34,050 bases of DNA from NCBI GenBank assembly GCA_016212165.1, contig JACRGY010000127.1, forward strand, positions 1 through 34,050. The letters are read 5' to 3'. This DNA is from Nitrospirota bacterium. Lineage in GTDB: Bacteria > Nitrospirota > Thermodesulfovibrionia > Thermodesulfovibrionales > UBA1546. Below, one piece after another: positions 1 to 7,261 of the stretch; positions within the stretch are counted from its first letter, which is position 1, and each line of letters begins with the position of its first letter. The translations under genes were made by a program, and so were the position numbers. The notes below the pieces were generated by a model that made no database searches, was not told where the DNA came from, and saw nothing but the letters and a program-made list of their open reading frames with translations.

Positions 1-207
1 TCTCGATACCCTCTATATCTCTCCTGATACGCCCCATCAGTTGAAAAATCCCTTTAAAGAGCCTTTCGGATTTTTCTGCATAGTTAATGCAAAGAGGGAT
101 AAGCCCAACCTGCTTACCTGATAGCCCAAAAAGCTCTTGCTTGTTTCAGCTAAAAACTTTATGATAAAAGACAGTAATTTATCCGGCTCATAGAGGAGAA
201 TAGTATA
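1..207. other. Upstream region of resB, no supported gene
   Basis: No gene can be supported here. On the minus strand one frame is open from about position 145 to the left edge, but its first usable start is ATG at 37-35, with no Shine-Dalgarno in front of it. That leaves only 12 codons in the window. It could be the beginning of a divergent gene or an old coding relic. The stretch next to resB holds a promoter candidate and the resB ribosome binding site (GAGGAG, 193-198). Confidence 0.3.
137..165 (+). promoter_or_regulatory. Candidate sigma-70 promoter for resB-ccsA
   Basis: TTGCTT at 137-142 and TATGAT at 160-165 are separated by 17 bases, about 40 bases before the GTG start of resB. The -10 box matches five of six consensus bases; the -35 box matches only its TTG. 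Pattern match only. Confidence 0.4.
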
Positions 208-1773
208 GTGGAAGAGAATAAAAATCAAACAATCATAGATAAAGTATGGAATTTCTTTGCATCCATAACGCTTGCCGTTGTACTTTTTGCGTTCATCGGA
301 CTCACCTCAATCGTAGGTACAATCGTAGAGCAGAATGTCGCGCCTGAAAAAAATCTTAAGCTGCTGGCTAAATTCTTCGGCGACTCCAATGCTCCGGCAT
401 TTTATAAAATCCTTGACAGCCTCGGTTTCATGGATATGTACCATTCATGGTGGTTCATCGGGCTACTGCTCCTTTTTGCTGCAAATCTGATAATCTGCTC
501 ACTTGACAGGCTGCCGAGGATATGGAAACTCGCAAAAGAGGCTATTAAGCCTCTGACGGATGAACAGTTTAAAAATCTCGGGAAAAAAGAGCTCGTTCTT
601 AAAGGGAAACCTGATAAAGTAAAAGAGGCAGTTGGAACTGCCATAAAACATGCAGGCTTTAAATTCCTCGAGGCAAAAGAAGCAACCGGTTATCAGTTTT
701 ATTCGGAAAAGGGCAATTACACGCGCCTTGGCGTTTATATAACACACCTGAGCATTCTTCTGATACTGGGAGGCGCAATCATCGGCATAATTTTTGGTTT
801 CAAGGGATATCTCAATCTGCCCGAGGGAAAAACTTACTCTGTGGCATTCGCGCCGGGCGGTTTTTTAAGCAGGGAAGAAGAATCAGAGATGGAAGCCATA
901 ATAGAGAGATTACAGGCAACAGAGGGAAATGCTACGGAGGCAGCCAGGCAGTTTGGAGTGGATGAGAAAACATTAAGAACAAAGATGAAGAAATACGGAA
1001 TCTGGCCTCTCGGCTTCAGCATAAGGTGCGATAACTTTCTGGTAGACTTCTACAAAGGCTCCAATATGCCGAAAGAATACAGGAGCTGGCTGACAATAAT
1101 AAAAGGCAACAAAGAGGTGTTTAAAAAAAGCATCGTGGTCAACGACCCTCTTACCTACAATGATGTTACTTTCTATCAGTCGAGTTTTGGCATGGTCCCA
1201 AACGCACACGGTGAATTCATTATGAAAATAACGCCGAAATCCGGCGCCCCGGAAACCAGGCAGATGCACCGTGATGATAAATTTATTATCCCCGGCACTG
1301 ACTTACAGGGGACATTGAAAGATTTCAGTCCTGCCCTTTCATTTGACGCTAATAACAGGCCGTTTACCTTCGCAGAACAGATGAATAATCCTGCCGTATT
1401 CCTGGAGTTTTCAGAAAAAGGAAAAGCAAAATATTCAGGCTGGATAATGAAAAGATATCCCCAGACATGGGGCCTTCCCGATGGGCACACAGTAGAGTTC
1501 GTAGACTACTGGGGCGTTGAATATACAGGCCTGCAGGTAAGAAAAGACCCGGGAGTATGGATTGTTTATCTCGGCTGTATGGTCATGGCGATCGGCCTTT
1601 ATATTACCTTTTTTATGAGTCATAAAAAAATATGGGTCAGGCTTCTCGAAGAAAAAAACAGCACACGTATTATTGTTGCCCTTACAGCAAATAAAAACAG
1701 GACGGCGCTCGAAGCAAAGACTGATAAAATGATGGCCCTTCTGAGCAAATCAGATGGAGGAGGAAAGCAATGA
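208..1773 (+). CDS. resB: ResB-family cytochrome c biogenesis protein with an internal Fis-like HTH segment
   Basis: This is a system II (Ccs) cytochrome c maturation protein. It works with CcsA at the inner membrane to bring haem and reduced apocytochrome together on the outer face. The 521 residues show the ResB layout: a transmembrane segment near 17-40, a second near 81-98 after the conserved HSWWF, a third near 174-198, a long extracytoplasmic domain containing NDPLTYNDVTFYQSSFG, and a last segment near 448-469. The start is GTG at 208 with GAGGAG at 193-198. The stop overlaps the ccsA start (ATGA). The oddity is residues 222-265, which read like a Fis/NtrC C-terminal helix-turn-helix (GNATEAARQFGVDEKTLRTK) inserted just before the conserved LGFSIRCDNF of the extracytoplasmic domain. 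The ResB call is firm; the role of the insert is unknown. Confidence 0.93.
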   Translation: MEENKNQTIIDKVWNFFASITLAVVLFAFIGLTSIVGTIVEQNVAPEKNLKLLAKFFGDSNAPAFYKILDSLGFMDMYHSWWFIGLLLLFAANLIICSLDRLPRIWKLAKEAIKPLTDEQFKNLGKKELVLKGKPDKVKEAVGTAIKHAGFKFLEAKEATGYQFYSEKGNYTRLGVYITHLSILLILGGAIIGIIFGFKGYLNLPEGKTYSVAFAPGGFLSREEESEMEAIIERLQATEGNATEAARQFGVDEKTLRTKMKKYGIWPLGFSIRCDNFLVDFYKGSNMPKEYRSWLTIIKGNKEVFKKSIVVNDPLTYNDVTFYQSSFGMVPNAHGEFIMKITPKSGAPETRQMHRDDKFIIPGTDLQGTLKDFSPALSFDANNRPFTFAEQMNNPAVFLEFSEKGKAKYSGWIMKRYPQTWGLPDGHTVEFVDYWGVEYTGLQVRKDPGVWIVYLGCMVMAIGLYITFFMSHKKIWVRLLEEKNSTRIIVALTANKNRTALEAKTDKMMALLSKSDGGGKQ

Positions 1774-2885
1774 ACAGTTCCACATTATTCGGCATATCTA
1801 CAATGGCTTATATCCTGGCAATGATAATCTATATAACATATCTTGCCTTCAGGAATTCACAGGTAGGCATAGCGGCAACAACAGTCACAATAGCTGGATT
1901 TGTTTCCCAGACCATAGCAATCGTAATAAGATGGACCGAACATTATGCGCAGTGGACAATGATGTCGCCTGAAAGCACTTTTATAGTGTCTGTTCTGAGA
2001 AGCGCTCCCTTGAGAAATCTCTTCGAGTCGCTTATATTCTTTGTTTGGTGTCTGATCTTGGGGTATCTTATAATAGAGCTTAAATATAAGACCCGTTCTT
2101 TCGGCGCTTTTGTGACCCCCATAGCGGGCCTTGCACTGGCATTTATAGATATCTCCGGCATGTCAAAGGAGATAGAACCTCTGGTGCCTGCGCTGCAGAG
2201 CAACTGGTTACTGGCGCATGTCATGATGAGCTTCATATCATATTCGACATTTGCACTCTCATTCAGCACCGGACTGATGTACCTGATACTGAAAACAGAC
2301 AAGCGCACCGAATCCTCATATATCTTCTGGACAGTCACGTCAGGCATCTTCATTGTAGTTCTTTTTGCAATGGGACTTGATTATCTCAGTTTCGGGCTCG
2401 CTATTAAAACCCCGGAGACTTTGATAAAAAGCTACCTCTTTAAGGCATCATTCCTGAATGAATCCGTGGCGGTTTCAATCTTCAGCCTGCTCATAGCGCT
2501 GACTTTCATATTCATGGTCTGGAAATACGGGCACATACTCAAAAAAATTGTAGGCTCATTCTCGATATCTGCAGAGATGCTGGATGAAATTACTTATAAA
2601 AGCATTGCAATAGGTTTTCCCATTTTCACCCTCGGCGGGCTTATCTTTGGCGCAATATGGGCAGACCAGGCATGGGGTGTTTACTGGAGCTGGGACCCGA
2701 AAGAGACATGGTCGCTCATTACATGGTTTGTATATGCCTTTTTTCTGCACAGCCGCCTGCTCAGGGGATGGAGAGGCAAAAAAGTCGCAATCGTTGCAGT
2801 AATGGGCTTTATAGCCGTGATATTTACCTACCTTGGAGTTAATTTGCTTCTCTCAGGGCTTCATGCTTACGGGAGTCTTGAATAA
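1770..2885 (+). CDS. ccsA: CcsA/ResC haem-handling membrane protein
   Basis: This is the partner of ResB in system II cytochrome c biogenesis. It moves haem across the inner membrane and presents it for attachment to CxxCH motifs. The 371-residue protein is almost entirely hydrophobic, with about eight transmembrane segments. The tryptophan-rich signature WGVYWSWDPKETWSLITW lies near residues 299-316, followed by a conserved histidine (FLHSRL). The ATG at 1770 overlaps the resB stop and is preceded by GGAGGAGG at 1755-1762, so the two genes are translationally coupled. The length is normal for a stand-alone CcsA rather than a fused CcsBA. Confidence 0.95.
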   Translation: MNSSTLFGISTMAYILAMIIYITYLAFRNSQVGIAATTVTIAGFVSQTIAIVIRWTEHYAQWTMMSPESTFIVSVLRSAPLRNLFESLIFFVWCLILGYLIIELKYKTRSFGAFVTPIAGLALAFIDISGMSKEIEPLVPALQSNWLLAHVMMSFISYSTFALSFSTGLMYLILKTDKRTESSYIFWTVTSGIFIVVLFAMGLDYLSFGLAIKTPETLIKSYLFKASFLNESVAVSIFSLLIALTFIFMVWKYGHILKKIVGSFSISAEMLDEITYKSIAIGFPIFTLGGLIFGAIWADQAWGVYWSWDPKETWSLITWFVYAFFLHSRLLRGWRGKKVAIVAVMGFIAVIFTYLGVNLLLSGLHAYGSLE

Positions 2886-2907
2886 TAAAGAAAGAGGTCC
2901 GGGCCAG

Positions 2908-2939
2908 GGTTAAGGTTAAAAATTTTCTCAACCTTAGCC
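2908..2939. repeat. Imperfect inverted repeat between ccsA and the kinase gene
   Basis: GGTTAAGGTT at 2908-2917 pairs with AACCTTAGCC at 2930-2939 (9 of 10 positions) across a 12-base loop. It is followed by six-base-periodic CCTNAR units up to about 2955. There is no T-run, so it is not a classic terminator. It may be a transcript-stabilising hairpin or a decayed short repeat. Confidence 0.45.
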
Positions 2940-2964
2940 TCAGCCTCAACCTGAATTTTTTGGA

Positions 2965-4461
2965 ATGAATCTTAAAAGTAAATACATCCTTTTTACAACA
3001 TGCATACTGTTCGTGATAATAGGGGCTTTTTCCTATAAAAACCTGCGCCTGCAGGAAAAAGAGATTCAGGAAGACGAAAAAGAAAGAATCTCTCTTATCA
3101 CTGAAATAATAAGAAACACCCTCATAACAATCATGCTTGAAGGAAGAGGACGGGAATTCCAGAAATTCATCGAGACTGTTATCACCGAGGATGTTGAGAA
3201 GGCATGGATATTCACACCTGACGGAACAATAATAAGTTCTTCCCTCCCCTCTCAAATAAACACCCCTGTCCCTCCTGAACACCTGGCAAGATTCAAAACC
3301 CAAAAGCTGCCAGAGGTCTTTTCCCATGAAAAAGAAGGGAAGGCAGTCTATTCAATGATAGCTCCTATATATAACGAGCGCCCCTGCCAGAGATGTCACG
3401 GAACAAAGGGAGAAATAATAGGCGTTCTTGATATCGAGGTATCAATGACTAAAACCATCCAGAGGATTAACGATTCCAGAAAAAGGATGGCGCTGTTCTC
3501 GATAATAACCCTTATTGTTATCTCAATATTTTTGAGCATACTTACCACTTACCTCGTCAACAGGCCTATCATCTCGATCATAGATACAATGAAAAAGGCA
3601 GAAGCAGGAGATCTGGCAGTAAAATTTCTTACGCGGAGAAAAGATGAGATAGGGAAACTTGCGTCCTCCCTGAATTCCATGCTTTTTGAACTTGATAAGG
3701 CAAGGCGGGAGATAGAAAAGTGCCACTTTGAAGATATCCAGAACATTGAGAAACTGGCAACAATCGGAGAACTGGCATCCGCCATAGCTCATGAAATCAA
3801 AAATCCTTTAGCGGGGATAAGCGGGGCCATACAGGTCCTTGCAGAAGACTTCTCTGCAACTGACCCGCGTAAAGAGGTCATAACGGAAGTCCTGAATGAA
3901 ATAGACCGGCTTGACAGGTCAGTAAAAGAACTTCTTGTCTTTGCAAGGCCGCCTGACCTTAATCCGGTACTGACATCCCTTCAGCCGGTTATTGAACGGG
4001 CCATAAGATTGGTAGACTTGCAGGCACAAAGGCAGGGAGTTATCATTAGATTGATTCCCGGAGACGATATAGGTGAAATAAATGTTGACCCGGAACAGAT
4101 GCAACAGGTATTTTTAAACTTAATGCTGAATGCCCTTCAATCAATGCCTGCCGGAGGAACACTCACAATAGCCACTTATTTTACGTCCAACAGGGATGAG
4201 GCCGAGGTGGCCTTTTCCGATACCGGACAGGGGATAGAAGAGTACGCCCTTAAAAATATATTTAAGCCGTTTTTCACCACAAGGCACGCAGGCACAGGGC
4301 TCGGCCTTGCAATAAGCAGAAACATAGCCGAAAAACACAACGGGAAGATAGTTGTAGAAAGCCAGATTGGTATTGGCAGCACATTTCATGTTATCCTTAA
4401 AACTGATAAAGGGGAAACAGGTTCAATAGGGGAAACAGGGAAAAAAGTTTCAGAAGGGTAA
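2965..4461 (+). CDS. Membrane sensor histidine kinase with an extracytoplasmic haem c motif
   Basis: This is a two-component sensor kinase of 498 residues. Transmembrane segments lie near 7-24 and 177-197, enclosing an extracytoplasmic sensor domain with a CxxCH haem c site (CQRCH, residues 141-145, bases 3385-3399). A HAMP linker follows near 198-250, then the dimerisation/phosphoacceptor helix with AHEIKNPL (His276). The ATPase domain shows NLMLNA (Asn389), DTGQG (419-423) and GTGLGL (443-448). It lies directly behind resB-ccsA, whose products attach haem to such motifs, and directly before an NtrC-type regulator, its likely partner. Haem binding suggests redox or gas sensing; this is inferred. 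The last 20 residues are a low-complexity GETG-rich tail that runs into GAAAC-rich degenerate repeats up to about 4512. Confidence 0.92.
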   Translation: MNLKSKYILFTTCILFVIIGAFSYKNLRLQEKEIQEDEKERISLITEIIRNTLITIMLEGRGREFQKFIETVITEDVEKAWIFTPDGTIISSSLPSQINTPVPPEHLARFKTQKLPEVFSHEKEGKAVYSMIAPIYNERPCQRCHGTKGEIIGVLDIEVSMTKTIQRINDSRKRMALFSIITLIVISIFLSILTTYLVNRPIISIIDTMKKAEAGDLAVKFLTRRKDEIGKLASSLNSMLFELDKARREIEKCHFEDIQNIEKLATIGELASAIAHEIKNPLAGISGAIQVLAEDFSATDPRKEVITEVLNEIDRLDRSVKELLVFARPPDLNPVLTSLQPVIERAIRLVDLQAQRQGVIIRLIPGDDIGEINVDPEQMQQVFLNLMLNALQSMPAGGTLTIATYFTSNRDEAEVAFSDTGQGIEEYALKNIFKPFFTTRHAGTGLGLAISRNIAEKHNGKIVVESQIGIGSTFHVILKTDKGETGSIGETGKKVSEG

Positions 4462-4530
4462 GAAGTTGCAATAGTTGCACCTTTTGAAACTGTTGTAACT
4501 TTTGAAACTATCTTTGACGGAGGATAAAAG

Positions 4531-5919
4531 TTGCCGGAAGCAAAGATACTTGTCATTGATGATGAGAAACTCCTGAGGTGGTCTTTACAGCAAAACCTTT
4601 CAAAAGAGGGCTACACAGTAATAACTGCTGAAAAGGGGATGGAAGGGCTTAATCTCTTTAAAGAAGAGACCCCTGATGTCACCCTTCTGGATATCCATCT
4701 TCCTGATGTCTCGGGCATAACAGTCCTTCAGGGCATTAAAGAAATAAATAAAGATGCCCTCGCTATAATGATTACTGCCTTTGGCGATATACAGACTGCG
4801 GTAAAGACCATAAAACTCGGGGCCTATGATTTTGTTGAAAAGCCGTTTAACGTAGACAAGCTCAAGATACTGGTCGCAAAGGCGCTGGAGACAGTCTCCC
4901 TCAGAAAAGAGGTTTCACAGTTCAGGTCGCAGCTTTCTTTAAAATACGGGTTTGACAGCATAATCGGCCAGTCAGAAGCAATGCAGAAGATTTTTGAGCT
5001 AATAAAGAAAATTGCAAAAAGCGATGCCACAACCATCATGCTTCAGGGCGAGAGCGGCACAGGAAAAGACCTTGTCGCAAAGGTGATACATTACCAGAGC
5101 AGGAGGAGCGACAAACCGTTCATGGAGATTAACTGCACAGCGCTGCCGGAGACCCTTATAGAAAGTGAACTGTTCGGCCACGAAAAAGGGGCCTTTACGG
5201 ATGCAAAGGCCATGAAAAAGGGGCTGTTCGAGCTTGCAGACGGCGGGTCCATCTATCTCGATGAAATAGGGGATATGAAACCCAGCACTCAGGCAAAACT
5301 CCTGAAGATCATAGAGGGCAAGATGTTCAAGCGAATCGGCGGCGTGAAAGACATAACAGTTGACGTCAGGATAATTGCTGCAACAAATAAAAACCTTGCT
5401 GAAGAAGTAAAAAGCGGCAATTTCAGGGAAGACCTCTATTACAGGCTTAAGGTCATCCCTGTCCTTATCCCGCCTCTCAGGGACAGGCCGAGCGACATAG
5501 CTACCCTTGCAAAATACTTCATAAACGAATTTAACAGGGAATTCAAGAAGAACCTCAAGGGCATTTCAAAAGAAGCAGAAAAATATTTTAAAGAATACCA
5601 ATGGCCCGGAAATGTGAGAGAACTCAAAAATATTATAGAAAGAGCGATGATACTCGAGAGCGAAGAGGACTTTATACTGCCTGAACATCTCCCTATAGAA
5701 TTCACTTCAAAAGAGGTTGCCCTGGCAAATGTCAGGAGCATTGATATAAAAATTCCCCCTGGCGGCCTTGATATAGAAGAAGTCGAGAAAGAGCTGATAA
5801 GGCAGGCATTGGACATAACAAGAGGTAACCAGACAAAGTCCTCAAGATTGCTGAATATAACACGGGACGCATTAAGATACAGGATGCAGAAATTCGGATT
5901 CTTGCCTGAAAAACCTTAA
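4531..5919 (+). CDS. NtrC-family sigma-54 dependent response regulator
   Basis: This is a transcriptional activator acting with sigma-54 RNA polymerase, presumably phosphorylated by the kinase just upstream. Of 462 residues, the receiver occupies 1-120 (acid pocket Asp10-Asp11, phosphoacceptor Asp54, Lys104). The AAA+ domain runs about 140-375, with Walker A GESGTGKD (173-180), the sigma-54 contact loop GAFTDA (220-225, a common variant of GAFTGA) and Walker B IYLDEIG (241-247). A Fis-type helix-turn-helix (GNQTKSSRLLNITRDALRYR) begins near 432. The start is TTG at 4531, supported by GGAGG near 4519. No target promoter was identified in the window. Confidence 0.95.
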   Translation: MPEAKILVIDDEKLLRWSLQQNLSKEGYTVITAEKGMEGLNLFKEETPDVTLLDIHLPDVSGITVLQGIKEINKDALAIMITAFGDIQTAVKTIKLGAYDFVEKPFNVDKLKILVAKALETVSLRKEVSQFRSQLSLKYGFDSIIGQSEAMQKIFELIKKIAKSDATTIMLQGESGTGKDLVAKVIHYQSRRSDKPFMEINCTALPETLIESELFGHEKGAFTDAKAMKKGLFELADGGSIYLDEIGDMKPSTQAKLLKIIEGKMFKRIGGVKDITVDVRIIAATNKNLAEEVKSGNFREDLYYRLKVIPVLIPPLRDRPSDIATLAKYFINEFNREFKKNLKGISKEAEKYFKEYQWPGNVRELKNIIERAMILESEEDFILPEHLPIEFTSKEVALANVRSIDIKIPPGGLDIEEVEKELIRQALDITRGNQTKSSRLLNITRDALRYRMQKFGFLPEKP

Positions 5920-5948
5920 TTAGCACACTTTTTGCTTATATTAATAAC

Positions 5949-6302
5949 ATGAAGGTCCTTATAGTAGATGACGAACAGCTTGTAAGGTGGTTTCTTGAGC
6001 GGGCGCTCAGAAGGTGGGGTTATGACGTTATTACAGCCGCCAATGTAAAAGAAGCCATAAAAAATCTTAAGGATAATAATGTTGATATCCTTTTTACAGA
6101 CCTTAAAATGCCTGAGGAAAATGGCACAGTGTTGCTGGAAAAGGTGAGTGATTTGACAGATTCCCTTAAGGTTGTTGTATGTTCAGCCTTTATTACGCCT
6201 GAGATGGATAAAGAGTTCAGGCAGAGAGGCATATACAGCCTCAAAAAACCCTTTAAACTGGAAGAACTTGAAAATACCCTGAAGCTCTGCCTTGACCAGT
6301 AA
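5949..6302 (+). CDS. Single-domain response regulator (CheY-like receiver)
   Basis: This 117-residue protein is only a receiver domain: acid pocket Asp7-Asp8, phosphoacceptor Asp51 in the FTDLKMP motif, and Lys100 before Pro101. It has no output domain. It follows the NtrC-type gene by 29 bases in the same direction. It could act as a phosphate sink, a phosphorelay intermediate or a protein-protein switch. Its N-terminus (VDDEQLVRWFLERAL) resembles that of the upstream regulator, so a duplicated receiver is possible. The Shine-Dalgarno is weak. Confidence 0.88.
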   Translation: MKVLIVDDEQLVRWFLERALRRWGYDVITAANVKEAIKNLKDNNVDILFTDLKMPEENGTVLLEKVSDLTDSLKVVVCSAFITPEMDKEFRQRGIYSLKKPFKLEELENTLKLCLDQ

Positions 6303-6316
6303 GTCTTGCCCTGCTC

Positions 6317-6346
6317 TTGCTACTGCCTCATTTTCTGTTTTATAAT
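6317..6346 (+). promoter_or_regulatory. Candidate sigma-70 promoter for htpX
   Basis: TTGCTA at 6317-6322 and a perfect TATAAT at 6341-6346 are 18 bases apart, about 52 bases before the htpX start. It suggests htpX is transcribed separately from the two-component genes. Confidence 0.5.
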
Positions 6347-6398
6347 ATTGCAGTTGTTAAAACTTATGCGCTTCACATGTCAACGGAGGGACTAATAA

Positions 6399-7238
6399 AT
6401 GAACAGCTTAAAAACAATGATTTTGCTTGTTACCCTGAGCCTTATTCTCGTCTGGGCAGGAGGCGCCTTTGGAGGGAAACAGGGAATGACCATGGCATTT
6501 ATCTTTGCAGGCGGGATGAACCTGTTCGCCTACTGGTTCAGCGACAAGATTGTCCTTAAGATGTATGGCGCAAGAGAAGTCACAGAATCGGAAGCGCCTG
6601 AACTTTACGGGATTGTGAGAAGGCTTGCACAAAAAGCAGAGATACCAATGCCAAAGGTTTACATGATAGATGCCGACCAGCCAAATGCCTTTGCAACAGG
6701 GAGAAATCCAAAACATGCTGCTGTTGCCGTAACAACAGGCATTATGCGCATACTGAGCGCTGATGAACTCACAGGGGTAATAGCGCACGAGCTTGCGCAC
6801 ATCAGGCACAGAGATATATTGATAAGCACCATAGCGGCTACCCTTGCCGCTGCCATAAGCTACCTGGCACAGATGGCGCAATGGGCAGCCATTTTCGGCG
6901 GCAGGAGAGATGATGACGAAGGCGGAAGCCCTGTTGCAGCATTGGTCATGATGATAGTGGGCCCTATAGCAGCGTTACTGGTTCAGATGGCAATATCCCG
7001 CTCAAGGGAATACGCTGCTGATGAAGGCGGCGCGCGTCTTGCAGGCAATCCGAGATTCCTTTCAAGCGCGCTCAGAAAGCTTGATATGTCATCAAAGCAG
7101 ATACCCATGCAGGCAAACCCTGCAACATCCCATATGTTTATCGTCAACCCGCTCAGCGGCGGAGGGCTGTTAAAACTCTTCAGCACCCACCCGCCCATGG
7201 AGGAAAGAGTGGCAAGGCTTGAATCAATGAGTCTTTAA
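6399..7238 (+). CDS. htpX: HtpX-type M48 membrane zinc protease
   Basis: This is an inner-membrane metalloprotease of the M48B family that degrades misfolded membrane proteins during envelope stress. The 279 residues hold two N-terminal hydrophobic segments (about 5-23 and 29-47), the zinc motif HELAH (residues 130-134), further membrane segments near 142-166 and 178-198, and the third zinc ligand Glu204 in [15 protein letters not shown]. The length is typical of HtpX. The ATG at 6399 has a clear ribosome site (GGAGG). Regulation by a CpxR- or sigma-32-like factor is not visible here. Confidence 0.95.
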   Translation: MNSLKTMILLVTLSLILVWAGGAFGGKQGMTMAFIFAGGMNLFAYWFSDKIVLKMYGAREVTESEAPELYGIVRRLAQKAEIPMPKVYMIDADQPNAFATGRNPKHAAVAVTTGIMRILSADELTGVIAHELAHIRHRDILISTIAATLAAAISYLAQMAQWAAIFGGRRDDDEGGSPVAALVMMIVGPIAALLVQMAISRSREYAADEGGARLAGNPRFLSSALRKLDMSSKQIPMQANPATSHMFIVNPLSGGGLLKLFSTHPPMEERVARLESMSL

Positions 7239-7261
7239 AATTAAAATGAAAGCGGCAACAA

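Noticed and set aside
37-228. Minus-strand reading frame of 63 codons over the resB start
   Set aside because: It has no ribosome site, overlaps the resB promoter and start, and its product resembles no protein.
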